A stretch of DNA of 64,000 bases from Erinaceus europaeus (GCF_950295315.1 NC_080168.1:75743519-75807518); one strand, 5' to 3'; positions 33,698-45,455 are shown, counted from the first letter of the stretch. A program made the numbers and translations. Notes: generated from the sequence alone by a model not told the origin.

Positions 33698-33953
33698 TAA
33701 CTACCACCAGGTTTACTGCTGAGACTCAGTGCCAGCACTATGAATCCACTGTTCCTGGTGGCCACTTTTTCTTCCTCTCTCTTTCCCTCTCTTTCTTGTC
33801 TATCTGATAAGACACAGAGAAACTGAGAGAGGGAGGGGAGGTGGGAACAGAGGGGAAGAGACCTGCAGCATAAAGCCTCATGCCTGAAGGTGGGATACAG
33901 GGGCTTCAACTCAGGTCCTTGAACTTGGAAATATGTGTGCCACCTCCTAGCCT
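33698..33953 (-). mobile_element. SINE long form, antisense, with TSD
   Basis: Long-form block reverse (ACCACCAGGTTTACTGCTGA, AATCCACTGTTCCTGGTGGC), body and reverse B box (GGCTTCAACTCAGG). Flanks TGAAGTTGATGTTTT and TGAAGTTGAACTTTT (ending 33697; starting about 33954) are an imperfect TSD. Confidence 0.82.
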
Positions 33954-33967
33954 CTGAAGTTGAACTT

Positions 33968-34053
33968 TTTTATATGCAGTGTTAGGGAATGAACTTAAGC
34001 TCTGCACATACTCAGTTCCACTGAGTGACCCCCTAGGTCCAATTTTCATTCTT

Positions 34054-34099
<46 letters not shown>

Positions 34100-34235
34100 T
34101 TAGGGTAGGACACTGTGTTATTATCTGTGTCACTCTCCTGGTACCACTCATGGTGTTCCCAGGGTGGTGATGGGGCTTAAATGCAGAGCCTCACACATGG
34201 CAAGATGTGCTTAATAGCATGACCCCCCCCCCCCA
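33968..34235 (-). mobile_element. old tRNA-derived SINE(s), antisense, with (GA)n
   Basis: A reverse tRNA-like head (CAGTTCCACTGAGTGACCCC) near 34020, a 42-nt GA run at 34055-34097, then GGTGATGGGGCTTAAATGCA and a C-run at 34225-34234. Two worn units may be joined here. Confidence 0.45.
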
Positions 34236-34409
34236 GCCTCAGTCCAACAGGATATATATGCAGGACAGGAGGCAGTCCTCATCTTTTTATTGCAAATGAA
34301 TGCCAAGGAAAATAGAAATAGCTAGATAAAGATAAATAAGGCAGCCAAAGCCAGTACACTATAGTTGGGGGAGATTAAAGATGATCTTCTCACTGGATCA
34401 CTACATTTC

Positions 34410-34466
<57 letters not shown>

Positions 34467-34476
34467 ACACACACAC
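34410..34476. repeat. (AC)n microsatellite
   Basis: About 66 nt of AC units with one interruption (AGAC near 34461). It directly precedes L1-D sequence at 34490. Confidence 0.95.
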
Positions 34477-34489
34477 CAACTCTAAATGG

Positions 34490-35870
34490 ATCAGGGATTT
34501 GAATGTGAAACTGGAAACCATCAAACATTTATAGGAAAACATTGGCAGAACTGTTTTTGATCTAAGTTTTAAAGAAATCTTTGATGATTCATGGCCAATT
34601 GCAAGGAAAACATAAAAAAATAAAATAAAAACAATGGGACTGCATTAAACTGAAAAACTTCTGTACAACAAAAGGAACAATTGCCAAACAGAGGGAATCC
34701 TTACAGAATGGGAAAAGATCTTTTTATGTCATTAGAATAAAGGTTAATAACCAAAATATATAAGGAGCTCACCAAAACCAGAAAAAGAGTGACCCCATCC
34801 AAAAGTGGGGAGAGGATATGATTCATCAAAGAAGAGATCCAAAAGGACAACAGACATATGAAAAAAATGCTCCAAGTCATTGGTTGTCAGAAAAATGCAA
34901 ATAAAGACAACAATGAGATACCACCTGTCTCCTATGAAAATGTCATACACCAGAAAAGATAGCAGCAACAAATGCTGGAGAGGGACAAAGGAACCCTCCT
35001 GTACTGCTGGTGGGAATGTAAACTGGTCAACCCCCCCGGGCAGAGCAGTCTGGAGAACTCTCACAAGGCTAGAAATGTGCCTACTTTATGACCTGGCAAT
35101 TTCTCTCCTGGGGATATATATATATTCCCTCCAGGCTTATCACTGGGCTGAATGCTTACACTACTATTTTCCCCATTTTGTTGCCCTTGTTGTTGTTACT
35201 GTTGTTAGATAGGACAGAGAGAAATCAAGAAAGGAGGGGAAGACAGAGGTGGGTGTGTGTGGGGGGGCTCAAATCGGGATCCTTGTGCTGGTCCTTGAGC
35301 TTTGCACCATGTGAGCTTAACCCTCTGTGCTACTGCCTAGTGCCTCCCCCAGGGATATATTCAAAGGAAACAAACACACCCATCCAAAGAGATGTACGTA
35401 CACCTATGCTTACAGTAGCACAATTTATAGTAGCCCAAATGGGGAAGCAACTCACGTGCCCAACAACAGACAAGTAACTGAGAGAGTTGTGGTATATATA
35501 TGAATACTACTTAGCTACTTCATCTCATCTTGGATGAAACTGGGAGGAATCAAGTTAAGTCAGATAAGTAAAAAAGAGAAGAATGAATATAGGGTGATGT
35601 CACTCATAGATGAAATTTAAAAATGGAAAGGAGAAACACGAAGTAAAACCTGGACTGGGGTTAGTGTATTGTACCAAAGAAAAGGACTATGGGGAAGGAG
35701 GGCGGGGCGGGGGGGATTCCGGTGTCCTGGCACATGATGGTGGAAAGGACCTAAATTGAAGGAGTGTTTTACAGACACCTTTCATGATGAGATGAGAAAT
35801 TTTACCAGTCAACAACTGTACTGCAGACCATTTATTCCTCAATTAAAATTATAAAATAAAGTAAAATAAA
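34490..35870 (+). mobile_element. L1-D 3' part, carrying a SINE
   Basis: ORF2 sequence from ACTCTAAATGGATCAGGGAT to the C-terminus: the NQNIYKELTKTRKRVTPSK-like stretch near 34750, RCCWRG region near 34970, LRMLEVDL-like near 35060 and a worn TMEYY-equivalent near 35490. The type-D 3' UTR follows (GGTTAGTGTATTGTACCAAA, GTCAACAACTGTACTGCAGA) with tail to about 35870. It has many stops and is interrupted by a SINE at 35124-35347. Confidence 0.9.
35124..35347 (-). mobile_element. SINE-I long form, antisense, inside L1-D
   Basis: Flanked by GGGGATATAT and AGGGATATAT (ends near 35120 and 35358), matching the L1 codons it interrupts. The long-form block is present (CCCTCCAGGCTTATCACTGG); the core between the CT stretch and the B box is deleted and replaced by a GT/G-rich run. 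Confidence 0.85.
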
Positions 35871-35880
35871 TAAAAAATTA

Positions 35881-36649
35881 GCTTTTCCTTTAAAAGTTAG
35901 ACCATGCCAATGTAAACTGATGGTAAATTGTACAGGCTTGTACACTATGCAATCTTTTAACAGGGTGGAGGGTGGATGGGTTACTTCTAATAAACTTTCA
36001 GGATTTCATTCATTCCTTAAATTCTTTTCTGAGTGGACCTGTGCTAAATGTCTGGCTTGTAGATCCAGGCAAGGGCTTCAAAAGCAGTCCCAGTAAAGAT
36101 AAACTAATGTGAAGGAAGATCCAACAAAGGGCAGAGCCTGCATCCAGATTTTATTATTTTGATAATGTTAGGGTTTACAAAATCAGTTACCTTGTTGAGC
36201 TGATAATCTTGGAAATGCCCTTTATTATAAACCTTTGATTAACTTTCATATAAAATAATATTAGTTAACATTTAACACTTGGTTAAGTGTACACACTAAT
36301 TCATAATGTGTTAGATTCATCATGCAAATATCAGTAATAAAAGTTCTTATAGACTTATATAACAATACTACAAATGTCTAAAAGTTATCTGGTGAACTCT
36401 CATAATAAAAAAAACTATGCTTTTTTTGGATACAGGACTCTCATATGAAGTTTCCTTTCCTGAGAAGGAATTTAAGGGCACTTTGATACTGGCTAGAGAA
36501 AGAGAAGAGTGGTATGAAATTCTACATACAAATATTATATAAGTAGAGCCTTTATTAAAGAAAGTAGGAAAGACTTTAGGAATTACTGGCTTGAGAGAAA
36601 GCTGACTTATAACACAGTAAGCTAGTGGGTTATCAATTTAGAAACAGTA
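35881..36649. other. no recognised feature
   Basis: AT-rich, no supported gene or repeat. A tract near 36260-36310 is faintly MIR-like but not callable. Confidence 0.4.
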
Positions 36650-36651
36650 CT

Positions 36652-36786
36652 TCAGGGCAAGGAAGATGGCATAATGGTTAAGCAAAGAAAATTTCATGCC
36701 CGAGTTTCCCAGGTTCAATCCCCCATATGACCGTAAGCGAGAGCTGAGCAGTGCTCTGGTAAAACAAACAAACAACAACAAAACTT
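36652..36786 (+). mobile_element. SINE-IV, sense
   Basis: Head GGAAGATGGCATAATGGTTA, B box AGGTTCAATCCCCC, end GAGCTGAGCAGTGCTCTGGT followed by an (AAAC)n tail. Confidence 0.9.
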
Positions 36787-37449
36787 TAGACATAAGTATA
36801 ACTTGGACGAAGTTTTGGGAATTAGTCATGTAGTAGAAGTCAAGAGAGTAGATGTAATGGAAAAGGGAAAGATACTGAACAAAGCATGTAGAGAATCAAA
36901 TTCTGAGATGAATCAGCTAAAGACAAGACTTCTGGAGGAGAAACTAAAGAGATGACCAGAAGAGCACATTTAAAAAGTAAGCATTTATGTGATCATTGGG
37001 GCTTTCCAGGCCCCAAATGGCCTTATTTCTTATAACCTGCCACTCAGCTCTCTCCTCTCTAGCACACTGGGCCCCTTGCTGTTCCTCAGTATAAATCTGT
37101 ACCATCTTAACACTGTTGAAGTACAAAATACATCATCCTACACTGACTCTGGATTATTCAGAAGTCAGACAAATAATAAGGAGGCATCAGACAGATTTAT
37201 AAAAGGAAAAGTAGGGAGAGAAATGTATTAGCAACATATATACTGTCTGTATAAGTAAGAGAAAACCAGCAGAGCTAAATACTTATCCACATGGCTTTAG
37301 ACACCATCTTTAAGTAGATTTAGGTAAAGTAGAGGATATAGGGAAAAAGGGGAAGGTTATCTAGGGAAGTTACCAAAGAAGTCACTATAAAACAAGGTTT
37401 GCAGATATAAGTTCGGTCTTCCCCACTGAAATGAGATTAGAAAAAAAAA
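36787..37449. other. no recognised feature
   Basis: Opposed open frames of 60-80 codons at 36944-37231 have no known motif. Confidence 0.45.
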
Positions 37450-37672
37450 AAACTAGTATGGTTTCACTCATATGTGGATTATAGATAACTAAAACATTTG
37501 CACTTGAATAAACAACAACAACCAATAACCAAACTGTCTCTAAGACTTTGCGGAAAGACGATGGGCTGAGTTGGGGAACAGAATTTTAGTGGAGGGTACA
37601 GTGTGGAACAATGTTCATGTAATACTATAATTTGTATTCCACTATTAAATCACTAGTAAAAATTATAGTAAT
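37450..37672 (+). mobile_element. old L1 3' end
   Basis: TATGGTTTCACTCATATGTG, GATTATAGATAACTAAAACA, then a 3' UTR unlike A-D (GGAAAGACGATGGGCTGAG, GTGGAGGGTACAGTG) that ends ATTAAATCACTAGTAAAAAT, similar to the type-C end. It may represent an ancestor of type C. Confidence 0.65.
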
Positions 37673-37859
37673 TTTGTAAAGAGAGGCATTAAAAACAATA
37701 TTTATTGTCAATGAAATCAATTTGAAACCACATTTTTCTTGGACATACCTATGAGCCAGAAGTCCAGGATTCACAGAATCAGATCAGTTGAGTTCTGACT
37801 CTTGGCTCCATTTTGCTGTTAGGGCCCCTTCCATGAAATCAGGCTTTGCTAAGGACATA

Positions 37860-38295
37860 TTTTACAATCCTCGGTTTTTGCTTCCCTATAGCACATAGCA
37901 CTGGCTTCTCTCTACCAAAAACACTTTCCCTGAGATGGTTCCACATGGCTTTTTCTCTAACATCCCTCAAGTATCACTGCCTTCTTGATTCCCACTGCTA
38001 ATTATTGAATGCCAAAACCTCCCACTATCTGTACTCTCCAACTGCCTTACCCACTCTGTCTTTCCCATTTTCTGAGATGCAGCAATTTTCTAGATAACAT
38101 ACCACATAATTTATTTACTACTTAATCTGCATCATAGTAATTTTGTTTATATTGTTTGATCTCTGTCTCCAAAGTCTAATAAAATATAATCCTCATGAAG
38201 AACTGGAATACTTGTTTTATTGACCTATCCTGTGTGTCTTGAACAGTACACATCACAGTGAAGTACTCAATAACCATTGAAGGAAAGAGTGAACA
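37860..38295 (+). mobile_element. L2 3' end relic
   Basis: The final part (GTCTCCAAAGTCTAATAAAA, CCTCATGAAGAACTGGAATA, CAGTACACATCACAGTGAAG, TACTCAATAACCATTGAAGG) follows the L2 3' UTR pattern of 'gactgtaagctcc..gagggcagg..cagtgcctggcacatagtaggc..tcaataaatgttt'. The upstream limit is uncertain. Confidence 0.6.
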
Positions 38296-38470
38296 GTGTT
38301 GGACAGTGTCAAGGAGGTAGAGACGGAAAAAGGAATGGACAGGATCAAAACCTGAACTCAATTTAAGTTTTAGGAACTTGGTATCCCTAGTGAGAACAGC
38401 TGATGGAAGATAATTGGGAGCCTAGTAAGTAAAGCAGTGAGAAGTGGAAGCAATAAAGATCACAGGGCCT

Positions 38471-38919
38471 TTAAGTTTCATTTGAGATGAGACAAAGGAG
38501 ATGATTTCATCATTTTTAACAGCTGAGTGGCATTTTACTGTGTGCCACTCATCTGTCATTGGGCATTTGGGTTGCTTCTAAGTTTGGAATATTACAAGTT
38601 GTAGAATATGAATGAATCATGTTAAGTGAGATAAGCCAAAAAAACAAGGGCAAATACCAGATGATCTCATTCATAGGTGAAACCTAAGAAACAAGGACAG
38701 AAAGGCAAAACACAAAATGAAACTTGGACTGGGTGTGGTGTATTGCACTAAAGCAAAGGACTCTGAGGAACAAAAGGAAGAATGTTGGGATAGGGCTTAG
38801 GACCTAGCTTGGGTTGACAAGAGTGTTTTGCAGACTTCTATCACAAGGAGTTGAAAAACCATACCCATGTGTCAACAACTGTATTGTACACATTAAGCCT
38901 CCAAAATAATTAAAAGAGA
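38471..38919 (+). mobile_element. L1-D insertion with 5' inversion and 12-bp TSD
   Basis: 38471-38597 is antisense ORF2 (reverse of a TWKQPKCPMTDEW-like segment and of the SAVKNDEIISF-like residues); 38600-38919 is sense, starting at ATGTTAAGTGAGATAAGCC and continuing into the type-D 3' UTR. The two are adjacent in L1 coordinates. Flanks: ATCACAGGGCCT (38459-38470) and ATCACAGTGCCT (38920-38931), one mismatch. Confidence 0.9.
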
Positions 38920-38931
38920 ATCACAGTGCCT

Positions 38932-39650
38932 ACCTAGTTGAGCAAATTAATGTTTAGGCATAATGCTAAAAAAAAAAAAAGAAATAAAAAGGAAAACAGA
39001 GAGTAACAATTACATTAGCAACTGCATCAGCTTTTTATGTTAGTGTCAGAAGACAAATCTAAGGCAAGAAGTAGGCTGGTAATCATAATAGGCTGGATAG
39101 TGTGAAATTGCAATTTAAAGGGTGAAATTAATCTTCAGTGTATCCAAATTTGTGCAATAATAATCTATTCTAACAAGGAGGCACACAAGGTGCCTTGTTA
39201 GCATAGGAAGTAGCATCCGTCTCATAAAAGGGAGGCACACCATGTTCAAGTAAAACCTATTTACAACAGTTCAGATTGTACAAAAACTGGATCTACAAAT
39301 CAAAAGGAGTCAAGGAAGACAAATTTCAAATAAAGATAAGAAAGGAAAGGGAAATAAAGAACCAGAGTGCAGTGCAAGCTAAAACAAAGTACAGGAAGAA
39401 GACAGCAAAGAGAAGACATTTCCTGTTGAGAAAAGGCGACAGTTTTGGTCTGCCCCAGAGAAAACAACCTTATCCAACAGCCACAAGAGAGGAAAAGGCA
39501 CAGAGAAGTGGCCCTTCCAGAAGTTCAGACAAGTGAAAGGAGAACAAACTCAATTATTTTAGTAGGGCTGCAGGAAGGGAATCTACAGGAGGAGGGTGTA
39601 ATTGGAATGTGAGACAGTAAATTAGACAGGCAGGCAAAGAACATAAAGAA
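38932..39650. other. no recognised feature
   Basis: The 86-codon lysine/arginine-rich frame at 39276-39536 lies in A-rich DNA and has no known motif. Otherwise nothing seen. Confidence 0.45.
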
Positions 39651-39664
39651 AAAATCCTGAGGGC

Positions 39665-39926
39665 AGGGAGTTGGGCAGTAGTGCAGTGGGTTAAGCCCAC
39701 GTGGCGCGAAGTGCAAGCACTGGCTTAAGGATCCCAGTTCGAGCCCCCAGCTTCCCATCTGCAGGGGTGTTGCTTCACAGGTGGTGAAGCGAGTGTGCAG
39801 TTGCCTACCTTTCTCTCCCCCTCTGTCTTCTCCTCTCTCCATTTATCTCTGTCCTATCTAACAATGACAACAATAAAAACAACAAGGGCAACAAAAGGGA
39901 AAGTAAATAAATAAAATTAAAAAATA
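39665..39926 (+). mobile_element. SINE-I, sense, with perfect 14-bp TSD
   Basis: AAAATCCTGAGGGC at 39651-39664 and 39927-39940. Head GGGCAGTAGTGCAGTGGGTT, B box AGTTCGAGCCCCC, core, CT stretch, TATCTAACAATGACAACAAT, tail AAATAAATAAAATTAAAAAA. Confidence 0.96.
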
Positions 39927-39940
39927 AAAATCCTGAGGGC

Positions 39941-40712
39941 TGCCAAAGAAGGTAGTATTTTTAGAGCACACACAAAACAACAGCAAATATGTAATGCCAC
40001 TAAGAAAGTTCAAGCAGATTCTGGAGAAACAAATTAAAAGAAAGAGCATCTGAGTGCTTATTTTATATAACAAACTGGGAAGTGTGTGGAATTATCTGAT
40101 AATGAGTCACTAGCTTCTCTATGCCATGCATCTGATTATTTAATATGTAAGAGCATTGTGAGGGTCAGATGCAAAGAGGAGGTCCCCACATGGTGGGATG
40201 TATCTGTCCACCTAAGGATTCTATCGGAAAAGTGATTGTTATAAAGGCTAGACTAGTTGTCTGTTTATCTTGAAAGAAAATTCTCTTTTGGTAGACCTCA
40301 GCACTGGATAGCTAGCACTAGGGCATTAAACAGTTACAGGACGTGGCATCCCTGAATTATAGCCGTGGCAGGGTTTTGATCTTAGCAACAATCACACAAG
40401 AACAACAGGTGACATTTATGTCATGTTATATACTATACTAAGTTTTATACAGTTGATCTTCATTATTTCTTGCTAAAACTTACACTGACACCAACATCAT
40501 TACTCACAGAAGTTTCATGCTCATTTATGAAAAAAATGGAGAACAAAGGAAAATCGGAGTACCCTGACATGCACGCGCACGCCCAGATGAGGGTGAGCAG
40601 GGTGACAGTCTTCTTTCTTTAATTTTCACACTGTAAAAAAGTGTCCTTTATATAACATGTATGGTACCATATGTTGCTCATTTTAAAAGCTATTTGGCAA
40701 TTATTTTGTTGT
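39941..40712. other. mostly unassigned; MIR-like patch
   Basis: 40420-40475 (TGTTATATACTATACTAAGT, TTTATACAGTTGATCTTCAT) resembles the MIR 3' part (ctaggcactatgctaagcgctttacat). No gene recognised. Confidence 0.4.
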
Positions 40713-40720
40713 CAAAATGG

Positions 40721-41088
40721 GTTCTTTTCTTTCTTTTTTTTTTTTTTTCCTCCTCCAGGGTTATTGCTGGGCTCGGTGCCTGCACCATGAATCCACCGCT
40801 CCTGGAGGCCATTTTTTTCCCCCTTTTGTTGCCCTTGTTGTAGCTTCGTTGTGGTTATTATTATTGCCCTTGTTGACGCAATTCGTTGTTGGATAGGACA
40901 GAGAGAAATGGAGAGAGGAGGGGAAGACAGAGAAGGGGAGAGAAAGATAGACACCTGCAGACCTGCTTCACCGCCTGTGAAGCGACTCCCCTGCAGGTGG
41001 GGAGCCGGGGGCTCGAACCGGGATCCTTACGCCGGTCCTTGTGCTTTGCGCCACATGCGCTTAACCCACTGCGCCACCGCCCGACCCC
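40721..41088 (-). mobile_element. SINE-I long form, antisense (inserted in a neighbour's tail)
   Basis: T-run then the reverse long-form block (TCCTCCAGGGTTATTGCTGG, CCACCGCTCCTGGAGGCC), a rather complete body with GC-rich reverse B box (GCTCGAACCGGGATCC) and head GCGCCACCGCCCGACCCC. Low divergence; the least worn long-form copy here. It sits in the T-run of the next SINE. Confidence 0.93.
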
Positions 41089-41349
41089 CTCTTTTCTTTT
41101 TTTGCCTCCAGAGTTATTGCTGGGGCTCAATAAATCCACTGCTCCTGGTAGCCATTTTTTTCCATTTGATTAGGTAGGACAGAAAGAAATTGAGAGGGGA
41201 GAGAGAGAGAGAAAGACATCTGCAGACTTGTTTCACTGCTTGTGAAGTGCCCTCTCACAGGTGGGGAGCAAGGGGCTTGAACCCAGATCCTTGTGTGGGT
41301 CTGACGCTTAGTACTATGTACGCTTAACTGGTGTGTCACCGCTGTCCCC
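41089..41349 (-). mobile_element. SINE long form, antisense (older target)
   Basis: Starts TCTTTTCTTTTTTTGCCTCC, block AGTTATTGCTGGGG (part of the long-form block is deleted), then GGACAGAAAGAAATTGAGAG, core and reverse B box GGCTTGAACCCAG. CAAAATGG at 40713-40720 and 41350-41357 brackets this SINE together with the one inserted in it. Confidence 0.9.
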
Positions 41350-41357
41350 CAAAATGG

Positions 41358-42090
41358 TTTCCAAGTGAACTGCTAATTTATTTTCTAGAGTTCTAAGGCA
41401 CAAGAAAACAGTATTTAATATGTATGTTAGATTAGCTTCATTTGGCACAAGTTACAGTGCTATTGGCCATGAGTCTAATGCAAATGAATCAACAGTATAT
41501 ATTAAATAAGATGTTTTGAAACAGAAGCACACATAACACTGTATTTCCCTAGGAGGAAATAGTGTTTTCTAGGTCAGTGCTTGTGTTAATCTTGTAGAAC
41601 ACAACTATCACTGTGAATAATGAGAATTTACTACATATTATTACAGTTAATAGTCATAGCTCCAAAAAGTAATCTTATAGAGGCCATATTTTATAAAAAA
41701 TAATAGATCTGTATGAATTTAGGCCTATGGAGGTTAAATATTGTGTTTCCAAGCCAATACTGGCAAGGATCTAGAAGCCAAGTCTGACTAGATCTCTGCT
41801 CACAGGGATATGTCACATTGCTATAAAGGTGGAGGCTGATGGCAATGGAGGCTTTTGTTAATGAATAAACTTGAGCCAGCCCCAGAAGACAAGAAAGAGT
41901 TAAATGGAAACTTAAAGTAGAACTGAAATCTGAAATCATAGGCCAAAAAAGAATGATGAGAATGTTATTTGTTATTGTTACTATGACCTTAGTTTATACT
42001 ACCAGATGATATGATCTGGGGAAACTTGTGGCTTCATGAAGTTGGAAGCATGCTTTGAAAAGAATACAGCTCTGTACAAATAGTTGGTAC
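41358..42090. other. no recognised feature
   Basis: No reading frame or repeat motif that I can support until the MIR at 42095. Confidence 0.45.
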
Positions 42091-42094
42091 ACTA

Positions 42095-42245
42095 GGAAAA
42101 CACGGAGCTGGGAGCAGGAAATCCTAATTCTGCCAGTAACTAACTTGCTGCCAGGCTTTGAGAAAATCCCTTTCACACCCCTATACCTTTGCTACTCCAC
42201 CTCTACAATTAAAGTGTAGGTGGGTGATTCCCTTTGCTCTAAGTA
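42095..42245 (+). mobile_element. MIR relic
   Basis: GGAAATCCTAATTCTGCCAG, TAACTAACTTGCTGCCAGGC, TTTGAGAAAATCCCTTTCAC and GGTGGGTGATTCCCTTTGCT follow the MIR core order (ggctctgccactaactagctgtgtgaccttgggcaa..cacttaacctct). Old and diverged but the order is clear. Confidence 0.7.
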
Positions 42246-42284
42246 TGTATGATATGAAAAATGATATAACTCTTTGTGGCTTCT

Positions 42285-42590
42285 AGTGTAAAGAATGAAT
42301 GTAAGGAGCTACCTTACTAGGGAAACATAGAAACAGGCTGGAGGTATGGATTGACCTGCCAATGCCCATGTCCAGCGGAGGAATAATTATAGAAGACAGA
42401 ACTCCCAGTTTCTGCACCCCCAAAAAAGAATTTTGGTTCATACTCCCAGAGGAAAAAACAATAAGGAAGTTTCCAATGGAGGGGATGGACACATAGCTGT
42501 GGTGGTGGGAGCTGTATGGAATTATACCTTTATTATCTTATAATCTTGTAAATCAATATTAAATCATTAATAAAAATAAAACATTAAAAA
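42285..42590 (+). mobile_element. L1-C 3' end
   Basis: GGGAAACATAGAAACAGGCT, CAATGCCCATGTCCAGCGGA, CACCCCCAAAAAAGAATTTT, AATAAGGAAGTTTCCAATGG and ATTAAATCATTAATAAAAAT. The hexamer AATAAA and an A-rich tail are present. 5'-truncated. Confidence 0.9.
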
Positions 42591-42884
42591 AGGATGACTA
42601 TAAGTCTTATTTTGCCTGGAATCAATTTGCTTTACACCTTTTTTATAGAATGATTATTAGTTAATAGCACCTTTCACTCAAAAGCATGACAATATAAACT
42701 ATATGGCATCCTGTGCATGTTCTTGATGCTTACTTCACTATGTCAGATACAAGAAAATTTTTACCCTCATCTTAGTAGTAGCAACAGCTGAAGTTATGTA
42801 TTTTAACGCTGCTCACTCTTCCTAGTCATGTGATCAACAGCCATTAGGGTTCTATAAAAATAAAATACAAAAGAAAATAATTTT

Positions 42885-43470
42885 CAAATTTCAGGCTCAG
42901 GCAAAAAAAAAAAAAAAAAAAAACACTAGTATAGCTACAGGCCCTTTGAAATATAAGTAAAATATGCCTACTTGCTATCTACAAAATGGAGGACCCCCCA
43001 ACACTTCATCTGCACTATTCCAGCCTTTAGGTCCATGATTGGTCAACACTTTGTTTGGCTTTGTATATTAACTCCCTTTTCAGCCACCAGGTTCTAGATG
43101 CTAGCATGATGCCGACCAGACTTCCCCAGACAGACAACCCCACCAATGTGTCCTGGAGCTCAGCTTCCCCAGAGCCCTTCCCTATTGGGGAAAGAGAGAG
43201 ACAGGCTAGGAGTATGGATTGACCTGTCAATGCCCATGTTCAGTGGGGAATCAATTATAGAAGCCAGACCTTCCACCTTCTGCATCCCACAATGACCTTG
43301 GGTCCATACTCCCATTTAAAGAATAGGAAAGCTATCAGTGGAGGGGATGGTATACGGAGGTCTGATGGTGGCAACTGTGCAAAGCTGTACCCCTCTTATC
43401 CTATGGTTTTGTCAATGTTTCCTTTTTATAAATAAAAATTTTAAAAAACCTAAAAAACAATAATTAAAAA
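42885..43470 (+). mobile_element. L1-B 3' end
   Basis: Starts at TTCAGGCTCAGGC, has an A21 tract (42903-42923), a C6 tract (42994-42999), the site TTTTCAG/CCACCAGG at 43078-43091, and the tail TTTTTATAAATAAAAATTTT. About 10 nt of the usual CCAGAGGGT are missing before TTTAAAGAATAGG. Confidence 0.92.
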
Positions 43471-43489
43471 AAAAGAAAATAATTTTCAT

Positions 43490-43784
43490 GTTTTTTAAAT
43501 TGAGTAGTATTCCATAGTGAAATACTGTCATTTGTGGGAAAAAAAAAAACTAAACTAATGGGCCTTGAGGGAATTATAGCAAATAAAATGTGTCAGAAGG
43601 AGAAAGACAAATACCATCTGTCTTCATTCATATGTGGCAAATAAAGAAACCAAGCAAAATAAAAACAAATCCTGAGATTCTGACAACAGAGTTGTGATTA
43701 TGAGAAATTCATAAAGAATTGGTGAGACAAATATAGGAGGTTTGCTAGTGGGTGGGAAAAATACTTTTGATGAAGATCATGATA

Positions 43785-43832
<48 letters not shown>

Positions 43833-43905
43833 AACTATGTAGCTGTATACTTGAAAACTATGTATTTTTAAACCAATGTTACTTCAATAAAAAGTTTTCA
43901 AAATA
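43490..43905 (+). mobile_element. old L1 3' end with (AT)n
   Basis: GTATTCCATAGTGAAATACT, TTCATTCATATGTGGCAAAT, AAACCAATGTTACTTCAATA fit the older mammalian L1M 3' end. A 44-nt AT run lies at 43786-43831. Confidence 0.6.
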
Positions 43906-44915
43906 GTTTTATCTTGTTTTGACTCTTCAGTATGTTAAAATGCAGTACATCATTTTATTATATTATTAATTTGCTTGGCAAAATATTTTTAGCTCTAAAT
44001 AAATACAAACTTAAGTACAGTCCAGATTAAATCCTAAACTTTCTGAATGTTGGTTGGAAGAGTAATTAATTAAACTAATTCATTAGTCTGTATTTCTGGT
44101 TTAATTCCCCCCCAACTTTCTGAGTAATATTTAGCTATTCAATCCAGAAAATAGAAGATGTTAATGAATGAACAAAAACCACCCAACAACCTCATTATAA
44201 TACTGTTCCTGCCTACTGCTCACTGGTGAGAAAGTTTCTCAGTAACAATTGCTTATTTTCCCTCAGTACCAACTGCTTACTTTCTGGAAGGACCTATGAT
44301 TCAGAAAGATAAGTTGGGGGAGAATTTGAATTTGCTGAAAACCTAATAAACCGATTTGTATCTGTAATAAAATCCTTTGGGTCAGTATCAAAATTGACTA
44401 CTGCTCAAAAGGTCATGGGTTTCAGAAATTACCAGCCAAAATTTCAAGTAGAAGACTGTACCATTAATGATATAAAACTTGAGATGTCAAGGAGTGTTAG
44501 GTCATTCCCTTCAAAGTGATTTCTCTCTGGTCAGGAAATAACTCAAAGAAGATGGTAGGCCTGGCAGAGGCTCTGCTACACTATATCCTAAACAGGAAGA
44601 TACCACCAGCAACTTTTATCTAAGTTAAGTTCCGTGCATAAAACATTATCCTTTGTCTTTGCCAAAAAAGAGGCAATTTGATCTTATGAGCAAACAAAAA
44701 TGCAATTTGCATCAACACACATACAGACCTGTCTGTTTCTGGTTACTTAGTTTCTATACTTACCTTGATTTTAAATACTAAATGTTGTTCTGCTAGTTTT
44801 ACTGCTTTTGACACGTTGCATTTAGTAAAAAAGTAAAACTCATTTGTGATGTTGAACATTTATGTTTAATCTTTTTTTTTCAGTTAAGTATTCTCTAATT
44901 TTAATTTTTTTAAAT
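43906..44915. other. no recognised feature, 1 kb
   Basis: Apparently unique AT-rich sequence. No gene, SINE or L1 motif supported. Confidence 0.45.
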
Positions 44916-44919
44916 ATAA

Positions 44920-45455
44920 GTGTCCATTTGGAATATAACTAAAATATGCCTACTAGCTATCTACAAAACAGTGTCCCCCCCCCCCCCCCCCCCCCGCCAA
45001 CTCTTCATCTGCACTATTCCAGCCTTTAGGTCCATGATTGGTCAACACTTTGTTTGGTTTTGTATGTTTACTCTCTTTTCAACCACCAGGTTCCAGATGC
45101 TGGCAGGATGTTGACCAGACTTCCCTGAACAGACAACCCCACCAATGTGTCATGGAGCTCAGCTTTCCCAGAGCCCTTCCCAATAGGGAAAGAGAAAGAC
45201 AGGCAGGGAGCATGGATCGACCTGTCAGTGCTCATGTTCAGCGGGGAAACAACTACAGAAGCCAAACCTTCAACCTTCTGCATCCCACAGTGACCTTGGG
45301 TCCATACTCTCAGAGGGTTAAAGAATAGGAAAGCTATCAGGGGAACGGATGGGATACAATATTCTGGTGGTGGGAATTGTGTGAGGTTGTACCCCTCTTA
45401 TGCTATCATTTAGTCAATGTTTCCTTTTTATAAATAAAAAAAATTTTTAAAAAGA
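44920..45455 (+). mobile_element. L1-B 3' end with C21 tract
   Basis: Begins TTTGGAATATAACTAAAATA, runs through a C21 tract at 44975-44995, the site TTTTCAACCACCAGG (acceptor AG changed to AA), the shared module and TTTTTATAAATAAAAAAAAT. A 96-codon sense frame (45038-45328) contains the same RERERQAGSMDRPVSAHVQR segment as the type-A 145-codon frame. Confidence 0.92.

Noticed and set aside
39276..39536. 86-codon basic frame (KEREIKNQSAVQAKTKYRKK)
   Set aside because: Lies in purine-rich sequence; basic composition follows from AAA/AGA content; no domain recognised.
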